NCBI GenBank assembly: GCA_023416735.1 | Contig: JAEZGX010000039.1 | Span: 1-64,000 of the forward strand | Length of the DNA stretch: 64,000 bases | Direction of reading: 5' to 3' | Origin: Verrucomicrobiota bacterium | GTDB lineage: Bacteria; Verrucomicrobiota; Verrucomicrobiia; Opitutales; Opitutaceae | Shown: one piece after another, positions 53,351 to 62,106 of the stretch | How the letters are laid out: each line of letters starts with the position of its first letter | How positions within the stretch are numbered: position 1 is the stretch's first letter | The notes under the pieces: generated by a model | Databases searched by the model: none | Told to the model about the DNA's origin: nothing | Seen by the model: only the letters and a program-made list of their open reading frames with translations | Translations under genes and position numbers: made by a program

Positions 53351-55716
53351 TTGTCTCCTCGAACGCCGCCCCGTCCCACAATCTTTCCAAAGTCCACTCC
53401 TTCATCCGTCGTGCGGGCGCAGTGAGGTTTTGGATCGCTGGTGTGGTGGTGGTGGCGGCGGGAACGGCGGCGCTGGCGGCTGAAATTCGTTACCCGGGGG
53501 TGTCCCGAAAAACGGATACACAACCCGAGAGCAACCGACGCATGGCCCAGCGATTGGTGGGGCTGGAGGAAAAGATCGATCCGGTGGAGATCCCGTTTTT
53601 CGCCGCGAGAGCGGCGGCCTACTACCGCACGAAGCTGGAAGAAGCGCGAAGGTCCAATTCGGGCGAGGTGGGTCAGCTGCTGCTATCTTACGCGTTGTCG
53701 CTGTTGAACGATGGGCAGTCGGAGGCCGCGCTGCGCGAGTTGGCGAAGTTGGAAGAGATGTTGCTGGAACTGAATCAGGTGCCGACGCCCGAGCGCTTGG
53801 CGCAGTTGCTCGAGTTCAAAGCGCTGGCTTATCTGCGACTCGGGGAGCAGGAAAATTGCCTGGAAAACCATAACCAGGATTCGTGTCTCCTGCCGATTCA
53901 GGGCGGCGGTGTGCACCGCACGCAGCGCGGATCGCGGGCCGCGATCGCCGTCCTGAACGACGTGCTGGAAATCCGGCCGTCGCCGTATAGCGCGTGGCTG
54001 CTGAACATCGCTTACATGACGTTGGGCGAGTATCCGCAGCGAGTGCCGTCATCCTGGTTGATTCCGCCGTCGGCCTTCGCCTCGGACTACGATATCAAGC
54101 GCTTCTACGATGTGGCGGGAATGCTGGGACTCGATGTGGAGGATATGTCGGGCGGCGTGGTGATGGACGACTTCGACGGTGACGGCTTCCTTGATCTGAT
54201 GACCTCGGCTTCGGGGTTGCAGAGCCCGTTGCGGTTCTTTCGCAATCCAGGCGACGGCACGTTCGTGGAGCTGACCGATTCCGCCGGGCTCACTGGTTTG
54301 GTCGGAGGACTGAACATCGTGCAGGGAGATTATAACAACGACGGATTGTCGGACGTGTTGGTGCTGCGCGGAGGTTGGCTCGGGAAGGACGGCAAGCATC
54401 CCAACTCACTGCTGCGCAACAACGGCGATAACACATTCACCGACGTGACGGAGGAGGCGGGGCTGCTCAGCTTCCATTCGACGCAAACGGCCGTGTGGTT
54501 CGACTACAACGGGGACGGCTGGCTGGACATTTTCATCGGCAATGAAACGGTGCCGGATTCCGGCGTGACGGCCCCCTGCGAGCTGTATCGAAATAATGGC
54601 GACGGCACCTTTACCGAATGTGCCGCGGAGAACGGCCTCGCGTTCACGGATTGGGTCAAAGGCGTGACGGCGGGCGATTACAACAATGACGGGCGTCCCG
54701 ATCTCTACATCTCGTCCCTAGTGGGCCCGAACCGCCTGATGCGGAACGATGGTCTCGTCGATCCGAGCGCGGGGGTGAAGGCTCCGCATCGGTTCACGGA
54801 TGTCGCGGCAAGCGCGGGGGTGGAGCAGCCGCTCCGCAGTTTTCCGTGCTGGTTCTTCGATTTCGACAACGATGGCTGGCTAGACCTTTTCGTGACCGGA
54901 TATTCGATTCGAAACGCGGGCGACATCGCCGCGGACTATCTGGGTATTCCGACGAAGGCCGAGGCGCCGCGACTGTATCGAAATAATGGCGACGGCACTT
55001 TCAGGGACGTTACTTCCGCGGCGGGCCTTCCTCGCATCCTGCATGCGATGGGGGCGAATTTTGGAGATTTGGACAACGATGGCTGGCTCGATTTCTATGT
55101 CGGGACGGGCGATCCGTCGTTGGGCACGCTGATTCCGAACCGGATGTTTCGAAATGACGGCGCCGGCAAGTTTCAGGATGTGACGACATCCGGAGGTTTT
55201 GGGCAGTTGCAGAAAGGACATGGCATCGCCTTCGGCGACCTGAACAACGATGGCACCCAGGATATTTATTCGGTCGTGGGAGGCGCGATGTCGGGCGACC
55301 GTTATTGGAATCAACTCTTCGCCAATCCCGGGCACGGAAACCACTGGCTAAAGCTCAAGCTCGAAGGCGTGGAATCGAATCGCGTGGCGATTGGCGCGCG
55401 GGTGAAAGTCGTCGTGGCGGCGGGTGAGCGCGAGCGGGCGATCCATCGCGTGGTGACTTCGGGCGGCAGCTTTGGCGCCTCGCCGCTGGAAGTGCAGGTC
55501 GGTTTGGGACGCGCGGATCAGGTGGTGCGGGTTGAGATCGTCTGGCCGAAAACCGGCAAGACGCAGACGATCGGCGGGCTCGCGCTGGACCGGCGTTATT
55601 TGATCAAGGAAGGCTCAGATGAGCCGTTCGAGTTGCCCTCGACGAAATTCGAATGGCCGACTTCGCCGAGCGGTTCCGCGGGCGGTCACCACCACCATCA
55701 TCACGCGGGCCACTGA
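53347..55716 (+). CDS. Secreted FG-GAP/ASPIC-UnbV protein B2 with hexahistidine tail
   Basis: The product is 789 aa from GTG 53347, which overlaps the A2 TGA (GTGA). It is a paralogue of B1: membrane or signal helix FWIAGVVVVAAGTAALAAE, TPR-like helices, Cys motif ENCLENHNQDSCLLP (about 169-185), FG-GAP propeller (DFDGDGFLDLMT, DYNNDGLSDVLV, DFDNDGWLDLFV) and ASPIC/UnbV domain at ~663-750. It ends in GGHHHHHHAGH, a natural hexahistidine near the C-terminus. It is the last gene of the A1-B1-A2-B2 operon and converges on the TPR gene C2, 45 bases away. Confidence 0.92.
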   Translation: MIVSSNAAPSHNLSKVHSFIRRAGAVRFWIAGVVVVAAGTAALAAEIRYPGVSRKTDTQPESNRRMAQRLVGLEEKIDPVEIPFFAARAAAYYRTKLEEARRSNSGEVGQLLLSYALSLLNDGQSEAALRELAKLEEMLLELNQVPTPERLAQLLEFKALAYLRLGEQENCLENHNQDSCLLPIQGGGVHRTQRGSRAAIAVLNDVLEIRPSPYSAWLLNIAYMTLGEYPQRVPSSWLIPPSAFASDYDIKRFYDVAGMLGLDVEDMSGGVVMDDFDGDGFLDLMTSASGLQSPLRFFRNPGDGTFVELTDSAGLTGLVGGLNIVQGDYNNDGLSDVLVLRGGWLGKDGKHPNSLLRNNGDNTFTDVTEEAGLLSFHSTQTAVWFDYNGDGWLDIFIGNETVPDSGVTAPCELYRNNGDGTFTECAAENGLAFTDWVKGVTAGDYNNDGRPDLYISSLVGPNRLMRNDGLVDPSAGVKAPHRFTDVAASAGVEQPLRSFPCWFFDFDNDGWLDLFVTGYSIRNAGDIAADYLGIPTKAEAPRLYRNNGDGTFRDVTSAAGLPRILHAMGANFGDLDNDGWLDFYVGTGDPSLGTLIPNRMFRNDGAGKFQDVTTSGGFGQLQKGHGIAFGDLNNDGTQDIYSVVGGAMSGDRYWNQLFANPGHGNHWLKLKLEGVESNRVAIGARVKVVVAAGERERAIHRVVTSGGSFGASPLEVQVGLGRADQVVRVEIVWPKTGKTQTIGGLALDRRYLIKEGSDEPFELPSTKFEWPTSPSGSAGGHHHHHHAGH

Positions 55717-55761
55717 GTTGAGCCCGCACAGCGGTCGGAAATATTGCGCACTCCTTCGTGG

Positions 55762-57195
55762 TTACGGGCGCCAGGCTTTCCCGAATTTCTCGCGGAAGCT
55801 TTGATTCAGCCGGGCTGCATGCTCGCGGGGGACGCGCGGCTGATTGGCGACGCGCGTCATCCAGATCCGGGCTTCGGCTTCGTCGTTTTGCGCGATCGCG
55901 TGGAGGGCGAGCACCATGAGGAGAACGGGGTGCGCAGGATCGGTTTCGAGCGCGAGACGCATTTGTTGGATGCCCTCGGCTTCGCGGCCGGCGGAGATGA
56001 GGACGTTGCCCAGTTCCATGTAGGCGTCGGGCTCGTTGGGACGGTAGCGAATCGAGAGTTGGTATTCGTTGATCGCTTCATCGATTCGTCCGGCGGTTTT
56101 GAGACGACGGGCGCGCATGAGGTGCAGCCCGGGTGACTGGGGGCAGTGGCGGAGGCCGGCGGCGAGTGTGCGTTCAGCGGCAACTTGATCGCCCAAGCGT
56201 TCGTGCAGGGCGGAGAGGTGCGCCCAAGGATCGGCGAACGTGGGATCGAGGACGGTGCAGCGCTCGAGTTGATCGCGCGCGGTGCGAACGTCACCCTGAC
56301 GCGCGGCGAGCGTGCCGAGTTGGAATCGAGTCGCCACGTCCTTGGGGTCGAGCTCCAGCGCGCGGTAGAGAAGGCGTTGCGCGGTCTCGGGATCGCCATT
56401 GCGGTCGGAAACGCCGGCAGCCAGAGCGAGCCGATACGGATCGTAGCACGTGTCGATCAACGAGTCGTTCCATGGATCGGGCGGATCGCGGTGAGCGCCG
56501 GAGGCTTTGTAAGTTCCGCGGATCGCGTCGGCGCGTTCGCGCTGCCCGAGTCGTTCGTGGAGGCTGACGATGAGATCGTAGCCGAGTTGGAAGTTCGTGA
56601 GCTGAACGACCCGCTCCATGCGCTCGAGAGCGGCCCGGTCGCGGCCGGCTTCGTAGTCGATGCGCGCAAGGCCGAATAAAGCGTAGGGCTCGGCGGGATT
56701 GCGCTCGAGCACGGTGCGATACGTGGCGGCGGCTTCTTCGATGCGCGTGGCTTTAAGCAGACTGTCGCCCAAGCGCAGTGCCGCGGGTGTGTAGTCGGGG
56801 GCGAGCGTTACCACGCGTTGCCAGAGTTCGATCGCGGGATCGATTTCGCCGAAGCCGGCGAGAATCGTGGCGTGGAGATGAGGCCAACGCGCTTCGGAAG
56901 GTTCGAGCTCGGCCAAGCCGCGGTAGCACGCCATGGCTTCGTCGAGGTAACCGTTGGCGTGATACACGCGCGCGAGCTCGACGAGGCCGTCGTGCGCGGA
57001 GCCGCGGGTTCGGGCGCGTTTTTCGGCGTCGTTGACGACTTCCCGAAGAACGGGAACGGCATCGGAAAGATCGGGCTGCGGCGGGAGCGCCGCGAGGACG
57101 GTTGTCAAACGCGTGCTCGTGGAGTGCCACCACCACGCCGCGCTGGCGGCGAGAACGACAAACGCGAGGAGAGCGAAAAGAAATTTTCGAGGCAT
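55762..57195 (-). CDS. TPR-repeat protein C2, membrane-anchored
   Basis: The product is 477 aa. One N-terminal helix (FLFALLAFVVLAASAAWWW) anchors a series of TPR repeats over residues ~65-460 (e.g. EPYALFGLARIDYEAGRDRA, DPKDVATRFQLGTLAARQGD). It parallels C1: both have a HANGY- or HANGF-type first repeat and a DPW....C..PxRL linker in mid-protein. It is shorter by ~120 residues, having fewer repeats. It lies 34 bases after D2 on the same strand, so it ends the LacI-D2-C2 operon. Probable role: scaffold of an envelope complex with D2. Confidence 0.92.
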   Translation of the reverse strand: MPRKFLFALLAFVVLAASAAWWWHSTSTRLTTVLAALPPQPDLSDAVPVLREVVNDAEKRARTRGSAHDGLVELARVYHANGYLDEAMACYRGLAELEPSEARWPHLHATILAGFGEIDPAIELWQRVVTLAPDYTPAALRLGDSLLKATRIEEAAATYRTVLERNPAEPYALFGLARIDYEAGRDRAALERMERVVQLTNFQLGYDLIVSLHERLGQRERADAIRGTYKASGAHRDPPDPWNDSLIDTCYDPYRLALAAGVSDRNGDPETAQRLLYRALELDPKDVATRFQLGTLAARQGDVRTARDQLERCTVLDPTFADPWAHLSALHERLGDQVAAERTLAAGLRHCPQSPGLHLMRARRLKTAGRIDEAINEYQLSIRYRPNEPDAYMELGNVLISAGREAEGIQQMRLALETDPAHPVLLMVLALHAIAQNDEAEARIWMTRVANQPRVPREHAARLNQSFREKFGKAWRP

Positions 57196-57229
57196 GAAAG
57201 GCAGACGACGGACGGAGTGCGGCGGCGTG

Positions 57230-58537
57230 TTACTGGTTCAGGCGCCAGAGAGTGATCCGGCCCATGTTGTCGAAGGGAGGGTAGATGTAGAAGCCGCCGG
57301 TCACGAGCGACGGACGGCCATTGCCGTCGAAATCGCCGACGGCCAGCGTGATGAGATCCTTTGGAGCGCGGGCGAGAACGTGAGGTTCGAAATTGGTGCG
57401 TCCGTCGTTTTTAAACCACATGAGCGAAATCACGTTTCGATTCTTGTTATTCCAATCTGAATACGCGGCGGAGGCGACGACGTCGGGATGGCCGTCGCCA
57501 TCGAGGTCGACGACAACGGGGCTGTAGGCGCCGGGCAGCGGGCCGATGCGGCGATGGCGGAAGTTGCCGTCGCCGGTGTTTTCGAACCATTGCAACCCGT
57601 GCCATGGACGCGGGCCGGGCGTGGCGGCGGGACCAAAGCCGTCGCCATTGGAGAACACGAGATCGGGGCGACCATCGCGATTGAGATCGCCGACGGACAA
57701 GCCGCTGCTGCCGTAGTCTTCGTTGGTGGAGCCCCAGATGCGGCGCGGCGTGAAGCGACCGCCGCCTTCGTTTTGGAAGTAGTAAACTTCTTCCCACTGT
57801 TGGGAAATGAGGGCGGCGATGTCGGGCCGGCCGTCGCCATTGAAGTCGGCGATGCAGACATTAATTGCACCGGAAAGCTCGAGCAGCACGTGACGGCGAA
57901 ATTCCCAGGGGCCGGTGCGTTCGAGCCAAGCGACCTCGCCTTGATCGTAGCCGAACTGGGCGAGAACAAGGTCGAGCTGACCGTCGCCGTTGAGGTCGGC
58001 GGGCTGCACGTCGACGACGCGCGAGGTGTTTTCGAGGATCGGGCGGGTTGTGAAATTTTGCGCGCCGTCGTTTTCGAGAATGAAAACGGTGCCGACGCGG
58101 TCGTTGTGCGGGAAGACCACCGCCATGCTGGCGACGAGAACGTCGAGGTCGCCGTCGCCATCGATGTCGACGGCTTCGGCGTGCACCGGGGCGCGCAGGT
58201 TTTCGGCGAGTATTTTTTCTTCGAATACGCCGCGGGAGGATTGGCGGATCCAGAGGATCTGGTTGTCCTGCGCTTCGGAAGCGAGGACGTCGAGCAGGCC
58301 GTCGCGATCGAGATCGACGGGCACGACGTGGGCGATCCACGGCGGACGCGTGAACGGCGCGCCGATTTCCCGCGGCGTGAGGAAATCGAGCGCGGAGGCG
58401 GGAGCGGTGCGGCGTGCGGGCGGGTTGCCGGTGTCAGCCGCTGGCGACGGACGGCGGCAGCTGCCGGTGGCAACAAGAACGCTGGCGCAAGTGAGCAGGA
58501 GGACGAGGCGGGGCGGCACGCGCAGGGCGGAACGCAT
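57230..58537 (-). CDS. FG-GAP/VCBS repeat protein D2, predicted lipoprotein
   Basis: The product is 435 aa from ATG 58537 (MRSALRVPPRLVLLL). The signal segment ends in VATGSC, a usable lipobox. Calcium-loop blades follow: DLDRDGLLDVLA, DIDGDGDLDVLV, DLNGDGQLDLVL, DFNGDGRPDIAA and DLDGDGHPDVVA. Length and motifs equal D1, including GSTNEDYGSSGL, ALISQQWEEV and GRITLWRL. It follows the LacI gene by 44 bases and precedes C2, so it is likely under that regulator. A longer frame back to 58615 exists but adds a non-signal sequence. Confidence 0.92.
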   Translation of the reverse strand: MRSALRVPPRLVLLLTCASVLVATGSCRRPSPAADTGNPPARRTAPASALDFLTPREIGAPFTRPPWIAHVVPVDLDRDGLLDVLASEAQDNQILWIRQSSRGVFEEKILAENLRAPVHAEAVDIDGDGDLDVLVASMAVVFPHNDRVGTVFILENDGAQNFTTRPILENTSRVVDVQPADLNGDGQLDLVLAQFGYDQGEVAWLERTGPWEFRRHVLLELSGAINVCIADFNGDGRPDIAALISQQWEEVYYFQNEGGGRFTPRRIWGSTNEDYGSSGLSVGDLNRDGRPDLVFSNGDGFGPAATPGPRPWHGLQWFENTGDGNFRHRRIGPLPGAYSPVVVDLDGDGHPDVVASAAYSDWNNKNRNVISLMWFKNDGRTNFEPHVLARAPKDLITLAVGDFDGNGRPSLVTGGFYIYPPFDNMGRITLWRLNQ

Positions 58538-58581
58538 GCGCCGACTCTTACGTGCCGGCGGGAAGTTGCAGCGAAAAACGT

Positions 58582-59649
58582 TCAGGTTTTCGGCGGAAAC
58601 GAGGCGCCGTCGCACCAGGTGCCATCGACGAGTGTCGTGGTGTGCAACGAAGGAAGCCCGAGCGTGTGCTGCTGGAGATGACTCGCGAGCACCTCGATCG
58701 CGAGTTCGCCGACGCGCACACAGTTTTGGCGAATGCCGGCGACGACCCCGGTGGGATTTTCGAGGAAGATGTCGACGAAAGCGACGTCGCGCGGCACCTG
58801 CAGACCCATGGCTTCGAGACGCGGGAGGACGAAAGGCGAGTAACTCAAGATCACATCCGGGTGATGTTCGCCGAACCAGGCGGCGAATTCGGGCTGGGGC
58901 ACGATCACTGCGAGGTCGGAGCGGGTGCGGGCGACGCCTTCGGTGCCGTAGAAGAGAATAGGAATGCGTTCGTTGGCGGGGAATTTCAGTTGTTCGGCGA
59001 GGAAGCCGGCGGACCAGGCGAGATTACCGATTTCGGCCCACCAATGTGGGATGACAAAGCCGACGCGGCGGTAACCGGCGGCGCGCACGCGGCGAATCGC
59101 GGTTTGGATGATGAGCCGCTGGTCGTTGGTGACGGTGTGGAGCGTGGGAAGTTGTTGCAGCGGATCGATCGCGACGGCGGCGAAATGAGGCCAATTCATT
59201 TCGTCGAGATTGCGATCGCAGGCCCAGTGCGATGCGAACACGATGCCCGAGATGCCGCGCGAGAAAAGGATGTCGCTGAGCCGGCGCGGCGTGAGCCCGG
59301 GTTCGCCAAGCCAGAAATGCTCGAGCTGGTAGCCGAGTTGCGGTGCGCGCGAGGACGCGCCGCGAAAGAAATCGGCGTGAGCGGGCGCGTTTTTCCAATC
59401 CCAGCGGCCTCCGGCGCACGTCACGTAAGCGAGCGTGTTAACCTGTTTGTTGCGCCGGATGCTTTTGCGGTAAGCGACGAGAGCGCTGAGGTCGGGGTCC
59501 GGCCGATAGCCGAGCTCGTGAGCGAGCGATTGCAGTTTTTGGCGAGTCTCGAGCGGGAGGCGCGGGCTGTTGCGGAGGGCGAGAGAAACGGTGGTGACAT
59601 GGACGCCGGCCTTGCGCGCGACGTCAGCTTGGGTGGTCCGAGGCTTCAT
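58582..59649 (-). CDS. LacI-family transcriptional regulator
   Basis: The product is 355 aa from ATG 59649 (MKPRTTQADVARKAGV). The helix-turn-helix TQADVARKAGVHVTTVSLAL is in residues 5-25, with hinge PLETRQKLQSLAHELGYRPD. The rest is a periplasmic-binding-protein-like sensor domain. LacI proteins usually respond to sugars or nucleosides. It leads an operon with D2 and C2, which suggests that the FG-GAP/TPR genes answer to a carbohydrate or similar ligand. No clear palindromic operator was found in its 205-base upstream gap. The frame is open back to 59754, but the extra residues are basic and not conserved-looking. Confidence 0.93.
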   Translation of the reverse strand: MKPRTTQADVARKAGVHVTTVSLALRNSPRLPLETRQKLQSLAHELGYRPDPDLSALVAYRKSIRRNKQVNTLAYVTCAGGRWDWKNAPAHADFFRGASSRAPQLGYQLEHFWLGEPGLTPRRLSDILFSRGISGIVFASHWACDRNLDEMNWPHFAAVAIDPLQQLPTLHTVTNDQRLIIQTAIRRVRAAGYRRVGFVIPHWWAEIGNLAWSAGFLAEQLKFPANERIPILFYGTEGVARTRSDLAVIVPQPEFAAWFGEHHPDVILSYSPFVLPRLEAMGLQVPRDVAFVDIFLENPTGVVAGIRQNCVRVGELAIEVLASHLQQHTLGLPSLHTTTLVDGTWCDGASFPPKT

Positions 59650-59854
59650 TGGCTGTATGCCGCGAAGGGTGACGACAAACGTGCGCGGTCGCCATTTAAT
59701 ATGACTGCGGCGGCGAAGACAACGGAGCCGCTGGCACTTGCGCGTGCCGATCATGCGTCAGCGGAGAGACGACGACCCCGTGTAGTTATGAAGATGATAC
59801 CAGGTCCGATCGCGTTTGCGTGAGGGCGAAGCGGGAACGAAAAGAGAAACAGCG

Positions 59855-61204
59855 CTAGTTTGCCGCAGCGGCGGGTGTCGAGAGGGCGAGAAGCTGCGGC
59901 TCTTCCCCGCGCACGAGGGCGGCGCGCCACGCTTCGTCGCGATCCGTGAAGGCGCGTTGTTGCTCGGCGGTTGCCTGGTGGTTGTGCGCGGCGGTGGGAA
60001 GCGGCGCGGCTTCCTTCTCGGCGGGGATTTGATTGAAGGCGGCCCAGATGCCGCTCGGCGGGCACACTGTATCCAAAAAACCCATCGACACGAGGGACTT
60101 CGCGCGGATGCGGGGAGCGAAGTTAACGGTGTCGAAATAGCGCGCGGTGGCGGCGACGCGGGGATTGTGGCTGTCCCAATTGGGATAACCCGCGGCGCGG
60201 CCGAAGAGATTGCCGTTTGCTTCGGCGCCGGCGGGAACGTGGACAATCATGTGCGTCGGTTTCGGATGGAGGCCGCAGACAGCGAGGCTCTGCTGTCCGC
60301 CCATGCTGGTGCCCGTGACGAGGAAGATTTCTCCATTCCAATCGGGCCGGCTCGTGAGGTAGTCGGCAGCGCGATACGCGCCAAGATACATCTGGAGGAA
60401 GTAATTCCGGTCGCGGTCGTCGTTGTAGATCGTGTTGTAGCGGCGGATCAAGGCGGGCAGCGCGGCATAGAATTCCTTTGGAAGGTCGCCGGGCACGTCG
60501 TGCGGTTCGATGTTGAGGACCAGCCAGCCTTCGGCGGCGCGATCGGTGACCCACGTCTTTTGGAGAGGGTAGGGCCCGCCGGCCCATTGAAGGAGCAGCA
60601 TGGCGGGGAATTTTTGTCCGGAGATGGGCTTGGCCAGCTGACCGTAAACTTTGGCGCCATCGATATTGTCGAGCGTGAGGGTTGCGTATTCGACGCCCTC
60701 AACGCCGCTATCGCCGGGCTTCAAGACGGGATTGGCGGGGATTTCGTGCAGGCGGGCGATTTTCGAACGCCAGAATGCGTCGAAGTCATCGGGAGCGGGC
60801 TCGGCCGGTTGGATTTGTTCGGGCGCGATTGCGGCGCCGAGCACGAGTTGCGCGGACGTTTCGGCGTTGTCTTGGGTTTCGGTTGAGGCGGTCGGTTGCA
60901 CCTCGACGTAGAGCATCGAAGGCTCGGCGAGCGTGGTTTCGATGGTGGCGCGACCGTCAACGAAGGAAAGCGTGCCCGAGGCGACTACGGCGAAGTCGTT
61001 CTGTTTGACCGTGTAGTTGAAGGCGGAAGCGGTGGCCGTCTCAGGAAGGGTGAAGATCCAGCCTGCTTTCTCTCCCGCCTCGTAGATCCCCGACGCATTA
61101 AACGGCGCGGCGGACGGCAAGGGCTCTGCGGCGGCGGCGGAACTGCTGGACAGCGCCAGAAGCCAGAAGCACGTGGCAAGGAAGCGGGACGGAAGGAGAT
61201 CCAT
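59855..61204 (-). CDS. Secreted acetylxylan-esterase/cephalosporin-C-deacetylase-like hydrolase
   Basis: The product is 449 aa. A signal peptide (to about residue 26, SSSAAAAEP) precedes a beta-sandwich-like region and an alpha/beta-hydrolase fold of the AXE1 type. The nucleophile elbow GTSMGGQQSLAV has Ser near residue 303. Asp in SMGFLDTVCPPSG is near 377 and His in PTAAHNHQAT near 406, completing the triad. The likely role is removing acetyl groups from plant or algal polysaccharides. It stands next to the LacI gene, 205 bases upstream, which would fit glycan use. Confidence 0.87.
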   Translation of the reverse strand: MDLLPSRFLATCFWLLALSSSSAAAAEPLPSAAPFNASGIYEAGEKAGWIFTLPETATASAFNYTVKQNDFAVVASGTLSFVDGRATIETTLAEPSMLYVEVQPTASTETQDNAETSAQLVLGAAIAPEQIQPAEPAPDDFDAFWRSKIARLHEIPANPVLKPGDSGVEGVEYATLTLDNIDGAKVYGQLAKPISGQKFPAMLLLQWAGGPYPLQKTWVTDRAAEGWLVLNIEPHDVPGDLPKEFYAALPALIRRYNTIYNDDRDRNYFLQMYLGAYRAADYLTSRPDWNGEIFLVTGTSMGGQQSLAVCGLHPKPTHMIVHVPAGAEANGNLFGRAAGYPNWDSHNPRVAATARYFDTVNFAPRIRAKSLVSMGFLDTVCPPSGIWAAFNQIPAEKEAAPLPTAAHNHQATAEQQRAFTDRDEAWRAALVRGEEPQLLALSTPAAAAN

Positions 61205-61466
61205 ACGGAGTCGGGTTTGCGCGGAAAGTGGGGTGAGGGCCTCGCGAGGAGGAGCGAGCGCGGTCTAAATGGCCGCGTCTGCGAGAGAAAAGGCGTTTGA
61301 TGTGCTCACTTGAGAATGCCGGATGCGGTCGGAGAATTCCCGAAGCTGAGTTGTCGCCGCGAGATAGCGATTGTGAGCGAGACAACTTTTTCCAAAACCG
61401 TCTTGCGCGGGGTTGGCTGCCAAACAACCCTTCGGGGGATTTTCTCTTTTCACATCCGTTAACCCG

Positions 61467-61982
61467 ATGGTCTCCTCCAACACAGAACTTGCCTACCAGA
61501 GTCAGATCGAGGGCGGCATCATTGTCTCGAAGGCGGATGCCGTGGTGAACTGGATCCGCACGAACTCGATCTGGCCGATGCCGATGGGTCTGGCGTGTTG
61601 CGCGATCGAACTGATGGCGGTGGGCAATGGCCGGTTCGATATTTCGCGGTTCGGGGCCGAGGTGATGCGTTTCTCGCCGCGGCAGTCGGACTGCATGATC
61701 GTGGCGGGAAGCGTGACCTACAAGATGGCGCCGCAGGTCCGCCGGATCTACGACCAGATGATGGCGCCGAAGTGGGTGATCGCGATGGGCGCGTGCGCGA
61801 GTTCCGGCGGGATGTATCGCAGCTACGCGCACATGCAGGGCGTTGACCGGATCTTGCCGGTGGATGTTTACATCAGCGGTTGCCCTCCGCGTCCGGAGGC
61901 GATCATTGATGCCATCATCAAGTTGCAGGCGAAGATCCGGAGCCAGCCTGCGGCGAAAGAACTTTTCAAAGCTTCAGCGTGA
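61467..61982 (+). CDS. nuoB: NADH-quinone oxidoreductase subunit B
   Basis: The product is 171 aa from ATG 61467 (MVSSNTELAYQSQIEGG). It carries the N2 4Fe-4S cluster of complex I: GLACCAIELMA, GACASSGGMY and YISGCPPRPEAI supply the cysteines. An earlier in-frame ATG (61413) is less likely. It is the first nuo gene here; no nuoA precedes it, since the esterase lies upstream on the other strand. nuoC follows after 124 bases of spacer. Confidence 0.94.
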   Translation: MVSSNTELAYQSQIEGGIIVSKADAVVNWIRTNSIWPMPMGLACCAIELMAVGNGRFDISRFGAEVMRFSPRQSDCMIVAGSVTYKMAPQVRRIYDQMMAPKWVIAMGACASSGGMYRSYAHMQGVDRILPVDVYISGCPPRPEAIIDAIIKLQAKIRSQPAAKELFKASA

Positions 61983-62106
61983 CCATGCAGCCAACAGTCG
62001 AGAGTCCAGGGTTCAGAGCGTCCGTTTGGACGCGCCGCGACGAGGCCGCCGTAACGGCCGGTTTCGCGTCTCACTCGCCGCGATCGACTCCCCGCTCATT
62101 CGCGCC

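Noticed and set aside
59650..59854. LacI operator between the LacI and esterase genes
   Set aside because: No convincing central-CG palindrome was seen; short symmetric words occur at chance level.
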